A stretch of 64,000 nucleotides of DNA from Pseudarthrobacter sp. NIBRBAC000502770 (GCF_006517815.1 NZ_CP041198.1:3472001-3536000), one strand, 5' to 3'. Counted from the first letter of the stretch, positions 8,612 to 18,005 are shown. A program made the numbers and translations. Notes: generated by a model not told the origin, from the letters alone.

Positions 8612-10945
8612 TCAGACGGCGCAGCCCCCGTTCCCGATCGTGGGATCGATGGCCATGATCTGCTTCTGGATGTCCGCCAGTTGGGTTTGCAGGCTGGCTA
8701 CCAGGAGTTTCTGCACCTTGATCGGATCCGCGTAGTTCCCCTTCTTGGCTTGGAGGGCCCGAAGAGTGTCCTGGGCAGCGGTAACCTGGGCGTCCACCGT
8801 GCTCAGCTGGCTTTGGAGGGCTGCGAGGTTTGCTTCCGCCGCGCTGATCTCCCCGTTGAGACTGCTGAGCTGGTCCAGTAAAGGCTTGACCCGGCCCTGC
8901 AGGTCAAGAACGTTGGCTTCGGCTTCGGCGATCTGGGCATTGAGCGACGAAATCCGGGCCACCAGGTCGTCCCCGATCTTGTTGAGCGATGCGATCTCCG
9001 CCGTTTTGGTGCCAACCGCGGTGTTTGCGGCGTCCAGGGTGGCCTGCAGTGCCGGAAGCTGAGCCTGAAGCGCTGAAATCTCAGCGTTCTTGCCGTCCAC
9101 CGCGCCGTTGGCCGCCGCCAGAACATCCTTTGCCTGGGTCAAGGTGCCATTCAACCCGTCGAGGATTGCCCGCTGGTCTGTGATGGCCTGTTGGGCCTGC
9201 GCCACGTTTTCGGTGAGGGTGGGCAGGGCCGCTTCGAGGCCCGCCACCACCTGCTGCTGGGCCGTCACCGCGTCAGCAGCATCCTTCGCTGCCTGCTCCA
9301 GGGCCGGAAGCTGGCCCTGCAGGGTGGTGAGCTCCCCCTGTTTGGTGGTGACAGCCGCGTTGGCTTGGTTCACGGCATCCTGGAGTGCCGGCACCTGGGC
9401 CTTAAGGGTGGCAATGTCGTTCTGTTTTGCCGTCACCGCTGCATTCGCTGCATCCAGTGCTGCCTGCAGCGGCGCAGCGTTCTGCTGCAGGGTGCTGCTT
9501 TCCTGCTGCTTGGCCAGCAGCTGGGAGTTCAGGCTGTCCACCTGCTTTTGGAGGGTAGCCAGGTCGCCCTGAAGGCCGGAGATGGTGGCGCTCTTATCGG
9601 CGATCTGGCTGTTCACGCCATTCAACTGGACCTGGAGGCCATCGCGTTGGGCCTGGAGAGTTCGTTTCTTGATGGAATTTCCATTGATGGCGGCAATTTG
9701 ACTGTCCAGGTCAGCGATCTGCCTCGTGAGATCGGCCTGCTGTGTCTGCAGTGCAGTCAGGTCGTTCTGGGCTTGGGCCAGCTCGGTCTGCTTCGAGGCG
9801 ATCTGGCTGTTCACCGTGGCAATCTGGCCCTGGAGGCTGGTGATGCCGGCATTAACCGCGGCAATCTTGGCGGTGTTGTCGCTGACAGCCTTTGCTGCGG
9901 CCGCCGCATTGGTCTGGAGGGTCTGCAGGTCCGTCTGGGCTTTGGCGATCTCGGCGTTCTTGGCATCGAGGGCCGCCTTGGCAGTGGTGGCTGTGGACTG
10001 CAGGGTAGTGAGCTCGGCCTGTGCCGTCGCGATCTGGTCCTTTTTGCCGGTGACGGCAGCGTTGGCGGCTGCAGCGGTTTCCTGCAGCCCGGCCAGTGTC
10101 GCCTTCGCAGTATCCACCTTGTCCTGTTGGGCCTGCAGCTCTGCTGCCGCAGTGTTTCCGGCTGCCACCAGCGCGTTCAGCTGGGTTTCGGCGTTGGCGA
10201 CGGCCTGCTGCGCATCATCCACGGCAGCGGCGGCCTGCAGCGCCTGCGCGGCCAGGGCTGTCAACTGATCCTGGGCCTGCTGGATCTGGATTTCCTTGGT
10301 GGCCAGGTCAGAGGCTGCCTGGTCCGCGGCCTGCTGCAGCGCGGAGAGCTCCGTCTGGGCGGCTGCGATGGCCTGGCTGTTGGCCACCAGGGCTGCTGCC
10401 ACCTGGTCGGCCTGGGCCTGAAGGTCCGCGGAGGCGGCCTTTGCAGTTGCCAGTTCCTCCTGCAGCGGTGCCAGCTGGCTCTCCACGTCTGCCTTCTTGC
10501 CCTGAAGGTCGGTGATGGCCGTTTTCGCCGCCGCTACCTGCGTGGTGAGGCCTTCCTGCTCAGCGGTCACCCTGTCCAGTTCTGCCTGCGCTGCCGTTGC
10601 CTGGCTGTCCAGCTGCGTCTCCTGGGCAGCGAGGTCAGCCAGCGCCTTCTCCGCGTCGGCTTTCTGCGCTGCCAAGGCATCCGCCTGGGCCTGCAGTTTG
10701 GCCTTGTCGGCCTGCAAGGCAGCGATCGCGTCTGCGTTCTTCTTGGCGGCTGCCTTAAGAAGGTTCTCCTGGACGGCGCCACGGTGCGCCAGCTGGTTGA
10801 CCACGCCGTTGCACATGCCGGTGGTGGAGGTTGTAGCGGCAACGGCAGGCTGGACCAGAACCATGCTGGTGGTGAGCAGCCCGGGCAGGACAACGGCGGC
10901 GGCCAGGCTCCGGGAAAGGGGGGACTTGGACGGGGAAGTGCGCAT
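8612..10945 (-). CDS. Large secreted coiled-coil protein, unknown function
   Basis: The 777-residue product starts with a cleavable signal peptide (basic start MRTSPSKS, hydrophobic core AAAVVLPGLLTTSMVLVQPAVA, likely cut after AVA). From about residue 60 to 765 it is almost entirely Ala/Gln/Leu-rich heptad sequence with no Pro-rich breaks, i.e. one very long coiled coil built from related degenerate segments such as LQAQ, ITSLQGQIATV, LNSQL and IASLN. Only two cysteines are evident, one just after the signal peptide (MCNGV) and one at the extreme C-terminus (NGGCAV). No catalytic domain is seen. The ATG has AGGAG 6 nt upstream. A cell-surface spacer or scaffold is possible; no family recognised. 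Confidence 0.8.
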   Translation of the reverse strand: MRTSPSKSPLSRSLAAAVVLPGLLTTSMVLVQPAVAATTSTTGMCNGVVNQLAHRGAVQENLLKAAAKKNADAIAALQADKAKLQAQADALAAQKADAEKALADLAAQETQLDSQATAAQAELDRVTAEQEGLTTQVAAAKTAITDLQGKKADVESQLAPLQEELATAKAASADLQAQADQVAAALVANSQAIAAAQTELSALQQAADQAASDLATKEIQIQQAQDQLTALAAQALQAAAAVDDAQQAVANAETQLNALVAAGNTAAAELQAQQDKVDTAKATLAGLQETAAAANAAVTGKKDQIATAQAELTTLQSTATTAKAALDAKNAEIAKAQTDLQTLQTNAAAAAKAVSDNTAKIAAVNAGITSLQGQIATVNSQIASKQTELAQAQNDLTALQTQQADLTRQIADLDSQIAAINGNSIKKRTLQAQRDGLQVQLNGVNSQIADKSATISGLQGDLATLQKQVDSLNSQLLAKQQESSTLQQNAAPLQAALDAANAAVTAKQNDIATLKAQVPALQDAVNQANAAVTTKQGELTTLQGQLPALEQAAKDAADAVTAQQQVVAGLEAALPTLTENVAQAQQAITDQRAILDGLNGTLTQAKDVLAAANGAVDGKNAEISALQAQLPALQATLDAANTAVGTKTAEIASLNKIGDDLVARISSLNAQIAEAEANVLDLQGRVKPLLDQLSSLNGEISAAEANLAALQSQLSTVDAQVTAAQDTLRALQAKKGNYADPIKVQKLLVASLQTQLADIQKQIMAIDPTIGNGGCAV

Positions 10946-11269
10946 GCGAGCTCCTGTTGAGACCATTGCGGCGGCCAACTCTGGCCGCCTCATGGCCCAA
11001 CCGTAGAGTCCGCCATCGGCGGAGAACACGCGTAGTCACCACCTGTCTTTTCCGGCCGGGTACTCGTTTTCTGATGGATCCGTGACGCGCCATGGGGGGT
11101 AGTGGCCCGGGCCGGGGTGAATATGACTGCCGCGGTCCTCCGGTTAACCGCCGTTACTCCCTGTATCCCCGGGTTTCGCGGCCTTTGATTCCACCGCGGA
11201 GGCTGCCGGATAGTGGCCTGCAACGCGCACATCCCGCTGCATCTTCCACCCTCGTTCCAAGGAGGAACC
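10946..11269. other. Divergent intergenic region
   Basis: This 324-bp gap separates the coiled-coil gene (minus) and the binding lipoprotein gene (plus). It contains a perfect 8-bp hairpin (GGCGGCCA / TGGCCGCC) at 10970-10989 in the probable leader of the coiled-coil mRNA, and a perfect 10-bp palindrome CGGTTAACCG at 11141-11150 that could be an operator. No gene was seen in it. Confidence 0.5.
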
Positions 11270-12247
11270 ATGGCCATCACCACCAGGCCGGCCGCCGTCG
11301 TGGCCCTTACCGTTTCAGCACTGCTGGGACTGTCTGCCTGCTCTGACCCCGGCGCTTCGGCGGCGACAGTACCGTCGTCGTCGGCCACCAGCTCTGCCGG
11401 CAAGACCTTCAACCTGTCCCCGGAGCAGGACCGCTTCAAAGTCTCTGCCGACCCCGCCGCTGCCGCCCTGGTGCCGGAGGCCATCAAAGCGGACGGCAAG
11501 CTGACCGTAGTGACCACCGGCGGGGCGGCGCCGCTCAGCCTGTTCGCCACGGACAACAGGACCCTGATTGGCAGCGAGGTGGACATCGCCTACGCGGTGG
11601 GCGAGGCGCTGGGCCTGGACGTGGAGGTCCTTCCCGTGGCGTGGGCAGAGTGGCCGCTGGGCGTGGAGTCTGCCAAGTACGAGGCCGTGCTTTCCAACGT
11701 GACCGTCACCGAGGCGCGGAAGGAGAAGTTCGATTTCGCCACCTACCGCAATGACCTGCTGGGCTTCTACGCCAAGAGCGATTCCGGCATCGGTGAAATC
11801 AAGGAAGCCAAGGACGTGGCCGGCAAGAGGATCATCGTGGGCTCCGGCACCAACCAGGAAGCCATCCTGGTGCGCTGGGACGAGGAGAACAAGAAGAACG
11901 GCCTGGCGCCGGTCCAGTTCCAGTATTACGACGACGACTCCGCCTCGAGCCTGGCCCTTCAGTCAGGACGTGCGGACCTGACGTTCGGCCCCAACGCGGC
12001 TGCCGCCTACAAGGCAGCGCAGGACGGAAAGACGAAGCAGGTGGGCACATTGAACGGCGGCTGGCCGCTGACGGCACAGATCGCCTTCACCACCAAGAAG
12101 GGCAACGGCCTGGCGGTGGCCGCCCAGGCTGCGCTGAACCACCTGATCGAGGACGGCACCTACGCGAAAATCCTGGACCGCTGGGGCCTCTCCTCCGAGG
12201 CCATCCAGAAGTCCGAGCTGAACCCGGCGGGCCTGCCCAAGAAATAA
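11270..12247 (+). CDS. Polar amino acid-type ABC transporter substrate-binding lipoprotein (orphan)
   Basis: The 325-residue protein has a lipoprotein signal (lipobox LSAC, near residues 21-24) and a periplasmic-binding protein type 3 fold: DGKLTVVTTG, LIGSEVDIAYAVGEALGLDVEV, EAVLSNVTVTEARKEKFDF and VGSGTNQEAIL. Such proteins deliver polar amino acids or their derivatives to an ABC permease outside the membrane. No permease or ATPase gene is adjacent, so it probably serves a transporter elsewhere. It is a clear paralogue of the binding protein at 54355-55413 and shares its unusual GSGTNQE block. GGAGG lies 5 nt before the chosen ATG; a strong terminator follows. Confidence 0.88.
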   Translation: MAITTRPAAVVALTVSALLGLSACSDPGASAATVPSSSATSSAGKTFNLSPEQDRFKVSADPAAAALVPEAIKADGKLTVVTTGGAAPLSLFATDNRTLIGSEVDIAYAVGEALGLDVEVLPVAWAEWPLGVESAKYEAVLSNVTVTEARKEKFDFATYRNDLLGFYAKSDSGIGEIKEAKDVAGKRIIVGSGTNQEAILVRWDEENKKNGLAPVQFQYYDDDSASSLALQSGRADLTFGPNAAAAYKAAQDGKTKQVGTLNGGWPLTAQIAFTTKKGNGLAVAAQAALNHLIEDGTYAKILDRWGLSSEAIQKSELNPAGLPKK

Positions 12248-12266
12248 GGCAGCCTGCCGACGAAGG

Positions 12267-12310
12267 AATCCCCGCCCTGCCGGCAGCAGGGCGGGGATTC
12301 TTCTGTTTGA
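12267..12310 (+). terminator. Rho-independent terminator
   Basis: A perfect 14-bp stem (AATCCCCGCCCTGC paired with 12286-12299) with a 5-nt loop is followed by TTCTTCTGTTT. It ends the binding-lipoprotein transcript before the TetR gene. Confidence 0.9.
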
Positions 12311-12350
12311 GTGCGGATCCGCGAAAGTGCGCTCCCGGCCGGTTAGGCAA

Positions 12351-12362
12351 TAGTCTGGCCAG
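12351..12362 (+). promoter_or_regulatory. Putative -10 box for a leaderless TetR transcript
   Basis: TAGTCT at 12351-12356 lies exactly 6 nt before the ATG, and no ribosome binding site is visible. This spacing predicts that transcription begins at the start codon. No convincing -35 box was seen. Confidence 0.45.
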
Positions 12363-12989
12363 ATGGGGACCAGTGCCGTTAACTCCGGCGAACAAGTGGA
12401 CAGGCAGACGCGCATACTCGAGGCGGCCATGGACCTGCTGTCCCGGCACGGCATTTCCGGAGTGAGCATGCGGTCCGTGGCGCGGGAAGCCGGCGTGGCG
12501 CTGGGCCTGGTCAACTACTACTACGACGACAAAACCACCCTGATCCGGGCAGCCCTGCGCCGGGTGGATGAGCATGACCTTCTGCTCGTCGCCCCCGATC
12601 CGTCCACTCCCCCGGATGAACAGCTGCGCAAGGCCCTGCGGCGGGTTGCCGGCGCCGACCTGCTGACCACGCGCTACCTGTCCCTGCGCCTCCACCTTTG
12701 GGCCCTCGCCCAGGCCGACGAGGACTACGCCCAGATCAACGCCGCCGCCTTCGACCGCTACATCGACGGGCTCGCAGCACTGGTATCCAGCGCCAGGCCA
12801 GGGCTCTCCTGGGAGGCATGCCGGGAGCGCGCATCGGACATCGTGGTCATCCAGAACGGCATGTGGCTGACCGCACTGCTCGGGGTGGACAAGGCCTCCA
12901 TCCAGCGGAGCATCGCACGCACGGAGCAGATCGCGTTCGCACCGGTTCCGGACGAAAACGCCGGCGGTCAGGTTACCTTCCTGCCCTGA
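12363..12989 (+). CDS. TetR/AcrR family regulator, BetI-like
   Basis: The 208-residue protein has an N-terminal helix-turn-helix of TetR type at about residues 15-62 (RILEAAMDLLSRHG, VSMRSVAREAGVALGLVNYYYDDKTTLI). The LGLVNYYY stretch is close to the corresponding helix of BetI, the choline-responsive repressor. The C-terminal part is helical and would bind the ligand. It precedes betB, betA and an APC permease on the same strand, and two perfect palindromes lie just after it, so it most likely represses the choline genes. The start lacks a ribosome binding site and is probably leaderless. The regulated genes are inferred from position. Confidence 0.85.
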   Translation: MGTSAVNSGEQVDRQTRILEAAMDLLSRHGISGVSMRSVAREAGVALGLVNYYYDDKTTLIRAALRRVDEHDLLLVAPDPSTPPDEQLRKALRRVAGADLLTTRYLSLRLHLWALAQADEDYAQINAAAFDRYIDGLAALVSSARPGLSWEACRERASDIVVIQNGMWLTALLGVDKASIQRSIARTEQIAFAPVPDENAGGQVTFLP

Positions 12990-13028
12990 AAACCCGCTTC
13001 AGGGGCAACAGTAGCGGCGCAAGAAGCA

Positions 13029-13044
13029 TTGAACAAGTGTTCAA
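13029..13044. promoter_or_regulatory. Operator palindrome O1 upstream of betB
   Basis: TTGAACAAGTGTTCAA is a perfect inverted repeat (7-bp arms, 2-bp centre). It lies 24 bp centre-to-centre from an almost identical second palindrome. It probably binds the TetR/BetI-like protein encoded just upstream. Confidence 0.8.
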
Positions 13045-13052
13045 GAAATCTA

Positions 13053-13068
13053 TTGAACACCTGTTCAA
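13053..13068. promoter_or_regulatory. Operator palindrome O2 overlapping the betB -35 box
   Basis: TTGAACACCTGTTCAA is a second perfect inverted repeat with the same 7-bp arms as O1. Its first six bases form a good -35 box (TTGAAC). A further half-site (TTGAACT) follows at 13070-13076. Binding here would block the polymerase. Confidence 0.8.
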
Positions 13069-13089
13069 CTTGAACTACTGTCCTTCCTA
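13053..13089 (+). promoter_or_regulatory. betB promoter, probably leaderless
   Basis: A -35 box TTGAAC (13053-13058), a 17-bp spacer and a -10 box TACTGT (13076-13081) place the transcription start 7-8 nt downstream, at the A of the betB ATG (13089). There is no ribosome binding site before that ATG, so a leaderless mRNA is predicted. The -35 is inside operator O2. Confidence 0.6.
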
Positions 13090-14627
13090 TGACTTACGCC
13101 ACACAGGCCCAGGAAGCCGCCCCGAGCACCGAAACCAAGACAGCCGCCACCCTGTTCATCAACGGCAAATGGGAACCGGCAGCCTCCGGCGCCGTCCGTG
13201 AAATCCGCAACCCCGCAGACGGCGAGCTGGTGGCCACCGTCTCGGAAGCGGGCCGGGAGGACGCCGAACGCGCCATCGCAGCGGCCCGCGCCGCCTTCGA
13301 CTCCGGCGTCTGGTCCAGCGTCCCGGCACCGGAGCGGGGCGCCTTCCTCCTGAAGGTCGCCGCCGGACTGCGGGAGCGACGGGAAAAGTTTGCCCGCGCG
13401 GAATCGCTGGACACCGGCAAGCGGATGGTGGAAAGCCGCATCGACATGGACGACATCGCCGCCTGCTTCGAATACTTCGGCAGGCTCGCCGGGCAGCAGG
13501 CGGGCCGAATGGTGGACGCCGGGAACGCCGACGTCGTCAGCAGGATCGTCTACGAACCCGTGGGCGTCTGCGGGCTCATCACGCCGTGGAACTATCCCCT
13601 GCTCCAGGCGGCGTGGAAGATCGCCCCCGCCCTGGCCGCCGGCTGCACCTTCGTCCTCAAGCCCTCCGAACTGACGCCCTCCACCAGCATCCTGGCCATG
13701 CAGCTGCTGCAGGACCTCGGCCTGCCGGACGGCGTGGCGAACCTCGTCACCGGTGCCGGCGCCCAGGCGGGCGCCCCGCTCTCGGAACATCCCGACGTCG
13801 ATCTTGTCTCCTTCACCGGCGGCTTGGAAACCGGCAAGCGCATCGCCGCGGCCGCCGCCGCCACCGTCAAGAAGGTGGCGCTGGAGCTCGGCGGCAAGAA
13901 CCCCAACGTGGTGTTCGCCGACGCGGACTTCGACGCCGCCGTCGACAACGCCCTGAACGGCGCGTTCGTCCACTCCGGGCAGGTCTGCTCGGCCGGCGCC
14001 CGGCTGCTGGTGGAGGAATCCATCGCCGAACGCTTCGTGGACGAACTGGTCCGCCGCGCAGAGGGCATCCGGCTCGGCGGCCCCTTCGACGACGACGCCG
14101 AAACCGGCCCCCTGATCTCCGCCGCCCACCGGGACAAGGTGGACGCCTACGTCCAGCGGGGAATCCAGGAGGGCGCGCGGCTCCGCACCGGCGGCGCCGC
14201 ACCTTCCGGGGAGAAGTACGACGGCGGTTTCTACTACCAGCCGACCATCCTGGACCAGGTGCAGCGCGGCATGTCCGTGGTCACCGACGAGGCGTTCGGC
14301 CCGGTGGTCACGGTGGAAACGTTCCGCACCGAGGACGAAGCAGTGGCCACCGCCAACGACACGATCTATGGCCTGGCCGGCGCCGTCTGGACCCAGGATG
14401 CCGGCAAGGCGCAGCGCGTGGCCTCCCGGCTGCGGCACGGCACGATCTGGATCAACGACTACCACCCCTACCTCCCCCAGGCCGAGTGGGGCGGCTTCGG
14501 CCAGTCCGGCGTCGGCCGCGAGCTGGGCCCCACCGGCCTGGCCGAGTACCAGGAAGCCAAGCACATCTACCAGAACACCAGCCCGCAGGTGACCGGCTGG
14601 TTTGCTGACCACGGCAAGGAGAACTAG
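13089..14627 (+). CDS. betB: Betaine aldehyde dehydrogenase
   Basis: The 512-residue enzyme is an NAD(P)+-dependent aldehyde dehydrogenase that oxidises betaine aldehyde to glycine betaine in the cytosol, the second step of choline oxidation. The catalytic Glu lies in ALELGGKNP (about residue 266) and the nucleophile Cys in SGQVCSAG (about 300). The N-terminus LFINGKWEPAASG and the segment ITPWNYPLLQ are typical. It is followed without a gap by betA and preceded by the BetI-like regulator. The assignment to betaine aldehyde rather than another aldehyde rests mainly on this neighbourhood. The ATG has no Shine-Dalgarno but sits 7 nt after a -10 box. Confidence 0.88.
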   Translation: MTYATQAQEAAPSTETKTAATLFINGKWEPAASGAVREIRNPADGELVATVSEAGREDAERAIAAARAAFDSGVWSSVPAPERGAFLLKVAAGLRERREKFARAESLDTGKRMVESRIDMDDIAACFEYFGRLAGQQAGRMVDAGNADVVSRIVYEPVGVCGLITPWNYPLLQAAWKIAPALAAGCTFVLKPSELTPSTSILAMQLLQDLGLPDGVANLVTGAGAQAGAPLSEHPDVDLVSFTGGLETGKRIAAAAAATVKKVALELGGKNPNVVFADADFDAAVDNALNGAFVHSGQVCSAGARLLVEESIAERFVDELVRRAEGIRLGGPFDDDAETGPLISAAHRDKVDAYVQRGIQEGARLRTGGAAPSGEKYDGGFYYQPTILDQVQRGMSVVTDEAFGPVVTVETFRTEDEAVATANDTIYGLAGAVWTQDAGKAQRVASRLRHGTIWINDYHPYLPQAEWGGFGQSGVGRELGPTGLAEYQEAKHIYQNTSPQVTGWFADHGKEN

Positions 14628-16268
14628 ATGCACTACGACAACATCGAGGACGTGACCGAACGCGGGTTCGACTACGTCGTTATCGGCGGCGGGTCCGCGG
14701 GAGCGGCGGTGGCCGCACGGCTGAGCGAGGATCCGGACGTGACCGTGGCCCTCGTGGAGGCCGGCCCGGACGACCGCAATATCCCGGAGATCCTGCAGCT
14801 GGACCGCTGGATGGAACTGCTGGAATCCGGCTACGACTGGGACTACCCCATCGAACCGCAGGAAAACGGCAACTCCTTCATGCGCCACGCCCGCGCCAAG
14901 GTGATGGGCGGCTGCTCCAGCCACAACTCCTGCATCGCCTTTTGGGCACCGCGCGAGGACCTGGACGAATGGGAGTCCAAGTACGGCGCCACCGGCTGGA
15001 ACGCCGCCAACGCCTGGCCGCTGTACAAGCGGCTGGAAACCAATGAAGATGCCGGCCCCGACGCAACGCACCACGGCGACTCCGGCCCCGTGCACCTGAT
15101 GAACGTGCCCCCGGCGGATCCTGCCGGCGTCGCACTTCTGGACGCCTGCGAGCAGTCGGGCATCCCGCGGGCGAAGTTCAACACCGGCACAACCGTGGTC
15201 AACGGCGCCAACTTCTTCCAGATCAACCGCCGCGCGGACGGCACCCGCTCCTCCAGCTCTGTCTCCTACATCCACCCCATCATCGACCGGCCCAACTTCA
15301 CCCTGCTGACCGGCCTGCGCGCCCGCCAGCTCGTGTTCGATGCGGACAAGCGCTGCACCGGCGTGGACGTGGTCGACGGAGCATTCGGCCGCACGCACCG
15401 GCTTACCGCACACCAGGAAGTCGTCGTGTCCACCGGCGCCATCGACTCCCCCAAGCTGCTCATGCTCTCCGGCATCGGCCCCGCAGCACACCTGGCCCAG
15501 CACGGCATCGAGGTGCTGGTGGACTCCCCCGGCGTGGGCGAGAACCTGCAGGACCACCCGGAAGGCGTGGTGCAGTTCGAGGCCAGGCAGCCTATGGTGC
15601 AGACCTCCACCCAGTGGTGGGAGATCGGCATCTTCACCCCCACCGAGGACGGCCTGGACCGCCCCGACCTGATGATGCACTACGGCTCCGTCCCGTTCGA
15701 CATGAACACGCTGCGGCACGGCTACCCCACCACGGAGAACGGCTTCAGCCTCACCCCCAACGTCACCCACGCCCGCTCCCGCGGGACGGTCCGGCTGCGC
15801 AGCCGCGACTTCCGCGACAAGCCGATGGTGGATCCGCGCTACTTCACGGACCCGGAAGGCCATGATATGCGCGTCATGGTGGCCGGCATCCGCAAGGCCC
15901 GCGAGATCGCCGCCCAGCCCGCCATGGCGGAATGGACCGGCCGCGAGCTCTCGCCCGGCGTTGAGGCCCAGACCGACGAGGAACTGCAGGACTACATCCG
16001 CAAGACCCACAACACCGTCTACCACCCGGTGGGCACCGTCCGCCTGGGGCCAGCCGACGACGACATGTCGCCGCTGGATCCGGAGCTGCGGGTCAAGGGT
16101 GTCACCAGCCTCCGGGTGGCCGATGCGTCCGTCATGCCTGAACACGTCACCGTCAATCCCAACATCACCGTCATGATGATCGGCGAGCGCTGTGCCGACC
16201 TGATCAAGGCGGACTACGCCGGCGCCGACGCCCTGGAAAAGAAGGAGCTCACCACGTCCCTCGCCTGA
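14628..16268 (+). CDS. betA: Choline dehydrogenase, GMC oxidoreductase family
   Basis: The 546-residue GMC flavoenzyme begins with the FAD motif VVIGGGSAGAAVAARLSEDP (about residues 17-36). It contains the GMC signatures RAKVMGGCSSHNS (about 87-99) and GAIDSPKLLMLSGIGP (about 272-287). The C-terminal catalytic His is in YHPVGTVRLG (about 464-473), with VNPNITVMMIGER after it. It would oxidise choline to betaine aldehyde. Its ATG directly follows the betB stop codon, with AAGGAG upstream, so both are made from one message. Other GMC alcohol oxidases look similar, but the betB neighbour strongly favours choline. Confidence 0.9.
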   Translation: MHYDNIEDVTERGFDYVVIGGGSAGAAVAARLSEDPDVTVALVEAGPDDRNIPEILQLDRWMELLESGYDWDYPIEPQENGNSFMRHARAKVMGGCSSHNSCIAFWAPREDLDEWESKYGATGWNAANAWPLYKRLETNEDAGPDATHHGDSGPVHLMNVPPADPAGVALLDACEQSGIPRAKFNTGTTVVNGANFFQINRRADGTRSSSSVSYIHPIIDRPNFTLLTGLRARQLVFDADKRCTGVDVVDGAFGRTHRLTAHQEVVVSTGAIDSPKLLMLSGIGPAAHLAQHGIEVLVDSPGVGENLQDHPEGVVQFEARQPMVQTSTQWWEIGIFTPTEDGLDRPDLMMHYGSVPFDMNTLRHGYPTTENGFSLTPNVTHARSRGTVRLRSRDFRDKPMVDPRYFTDPEGHDMRVMVAGIRKAREIAAQPAMAEWTGRELSPGVEAQTDEELQDYIRKTHNTVYHPVGTVRLGPADDDMSPLDPELRVKGVTSLRVADASVMPEHVTVNPNITVMMIGERCADLIKADYAGADALEKKELTTSLA

Positions 16269-16380
16269 GCGGCGGGTCAAAAGGGGCAGCGCTCCCAACA
16301 GCGCGGCCCCCGCAGAACATTATTCCGCCGCACCCCAGGGCGGCCGTTCCCTTCGTGCTTTTCTGATCTAGGAGTCCATA

Positions 16381-17988
16381 TTGGAACCCAGCAAGAGTAT
16401 TGATTCAAGCGGCATGGATGAATTTGGCTACACCCAGACCCTCGACCGGAGCATCGGCAAGTTCGCCAGCTTCGCCGCCGGTGTCAGCTACATCTCCATC
16501 CTCACCGGTGTTTTCCAACTGTTCTACTTCGGCTTTTCCATGGCCGGCCCGGCGTACGCCTGGTCCTGGCCCATCGTGTTCGTCGGGCAGCTGATGGTGG
16601 CCCTCTGTTTCGCCGAGCTGGCCGGCCGCTACCCGGTTGCGGGCTCGGTCTACAACTGGGCCAAGCGGCTGTCCTCAGGAACCTCGTCCTGGCTGGCCGG
16701 CTGGCTGCTGCTGCTGTCCTCCATCATGGCGCTGGGCTCCGTGGCCCTGGCCCTGCAGATCACGCTCCCCCAGCTCTGGGAGGGCTTCCAGTTCGTCGGC
16801 GACGGCACGGGCCCCTATGACTTCGCGATGAACGGGGTGGTGCTGGCCACCATCATGATCACCATCTCCACCCTCATCAACGCGTTCGGCGTGAAGCTGA
16901 TGACCCGGATCAACAGCATCGGCGTCTTCGTGGAGCTCATCGCCGCCGTGCTGCTGATCCTCGCACTGGCCTGGCACGTGGTCCGCGGGCCGGAGGTCTT
17001 CTTCCAGACCAACGGCTTCGGCGAGGGCAAGGACCTGGGCTTCTTCGGCGTTTTCCTGATCGGCGCCATGGCCTCCGGCTACGTCATGTACGGCTTCGAC
17101 ACCGCCAGCTCCCTGGGCGAGGAAACCAAGGATCCCAAGAAGACCGCGCCCAAGGCCATCCTGCGCTCCGTCACGGCATCATTCCTGCTGGGCGGGGGGA
17201 TCCTGTTGTTCGGCATCCTGGCTGCACCGGACCTCACGGACCCGCAGATCGGCTCACCCGACGGCGGCCTGCAGCACATCGTGCTCTCCGTCCTAGGCGG
17301 CCCCTTCGGCAAGGCCTTCCTGGCCTGCATCGTGGTGGCCGTGGTGGTCTGCACCCTGGCCGTCCACGCCGCCGCCATCCGGATGATGTTCGCCATGGCC
17401 CGTGACAACAACCTGCCCTTCAGCCGGCAGCTGGGCAAGGTGGACCCGGTCCGCCGGACCCCCACGGTGGCAGCGATCGTCATCGGCGTCCTGGCGGTCA
17501 TCCCGCTGCTGGTCAACGTGATGCAGCCGGCCATCTTCACCATCCTGTCCAGCATCAGCATCGTGCTGATCTACCTGTCCTACCTCCTGGTCACGGTTCC
17601 CCTGCTCCGCAATCGGATCCTGAAGAAGTGGCCGCTGGTCGCGGGCGGTTCCGAGCCCGGGTTCAGCATGGGCAAATGGGGGCTACCCGTGAACATCCTG
17701 GCCGTCCTGTGGGGCGCCGCCATGACGGTGAACCTGGTCTGGCCCCGCCCGGAGATCTACAACTCGGTGCCGCCGTTCGAGTGGTACCTGCAGTGGGGCG
17801 GCGTGATCTTCGTGGCCGCGGTGGTGGTTGGAGGGACCCTGCTCTACCGGCTGAAGATCCGCCACCAGACCGGCGTGCTGGCCGAACACGCCGCGGCGGT
17901 CTCCGCCCACCCGTCGTCCAACGACCCCCGCTACGACGCTCCCGGGGAAACGGTGCCGGCCAACGCGGCCATGGCAACCGAAAGCTAG
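16381..17988 (+). CDS. APC family permease, probable choline importer
   Basis: The 535-residue membrane protein belongs to the amino acid-polyamine-organocation superfamily, with about 12 predicted helices from [18 protein letters not shown] to [19 protein letters not shown]. Typical is [28 protein letters not shown] around residues 236-263. It starts with TTG; AGGAG lies 6 nt upstream, and no better start exists before the conserved [12 protein letters not shown]-terminus. It lies 112 bp after betA on the same strand, so it most likely imports choline or a related quaternary amine. Substrate is inferred from context only. A hairpin terminator follows. Confidence 0.82.
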   Translation: MEPSKSIDSSGMDEFGYTQTLDRSIGKFASFAAGVSYISILTGVFQLFYFGFSMAGPAYAWSWPIVFVGQLMVALCFAELAGRYPVAGSVYNWAKRLSSGTSSWLAGWLLLLSSIMALGSVALALQITLPQLWEGFQFVGDGTGPYDFAMNGVVLATIMITISTLINAFGVKLMTRINSIGVFVELIAAVLLILALAWHVVRGPEVFFQTNGFGEGKDLGFFGVFLIGAMASGYVMYGFDTASSLGEETKDPKKTAPKAILRSVTASFLLGGGILLFGILAAPDLTDPQIGSPDGGLQHIVLSVLGGPFGKAFLACIVVAVVVCTLAVHAAAIRMMFAMARDNNLPFSRQLGKVDPVRRTPTVAAIVIGVLAVIPLLVNVMQPAIFTILSSISIVLIYLSYLLVTVPLLRNRILKKWPLVAGGSEPGFSMGKWGLPVNILAVLWGAAMTVNLVWPRPEIYNSVPPFEWYLQWGGVIFVAAVVVGGTLLYRLKIRHQTGVLAEHAAAVSAHPSSNDPRYDAPGETVPANAAMATES

Positions 17989-18005
17989 CAGCATCAAGAC
18001 AGAAC

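Noticed and set aside
9191..10960. 589-codon plus-strand ORF opposite the coiled-coil gene
   Set aside because: Its repeat-like Gly/Leu/Cys pattern is just the reverse reading of the heptad codons; no ribosome binding site or domain was seen.
13065..16298. 1077-codon minus-strand ORF spanning betB and betA
   Set aside because: It is an antisense frame of two well-conserved genes, shows no domain, and covers the intergenic operators.
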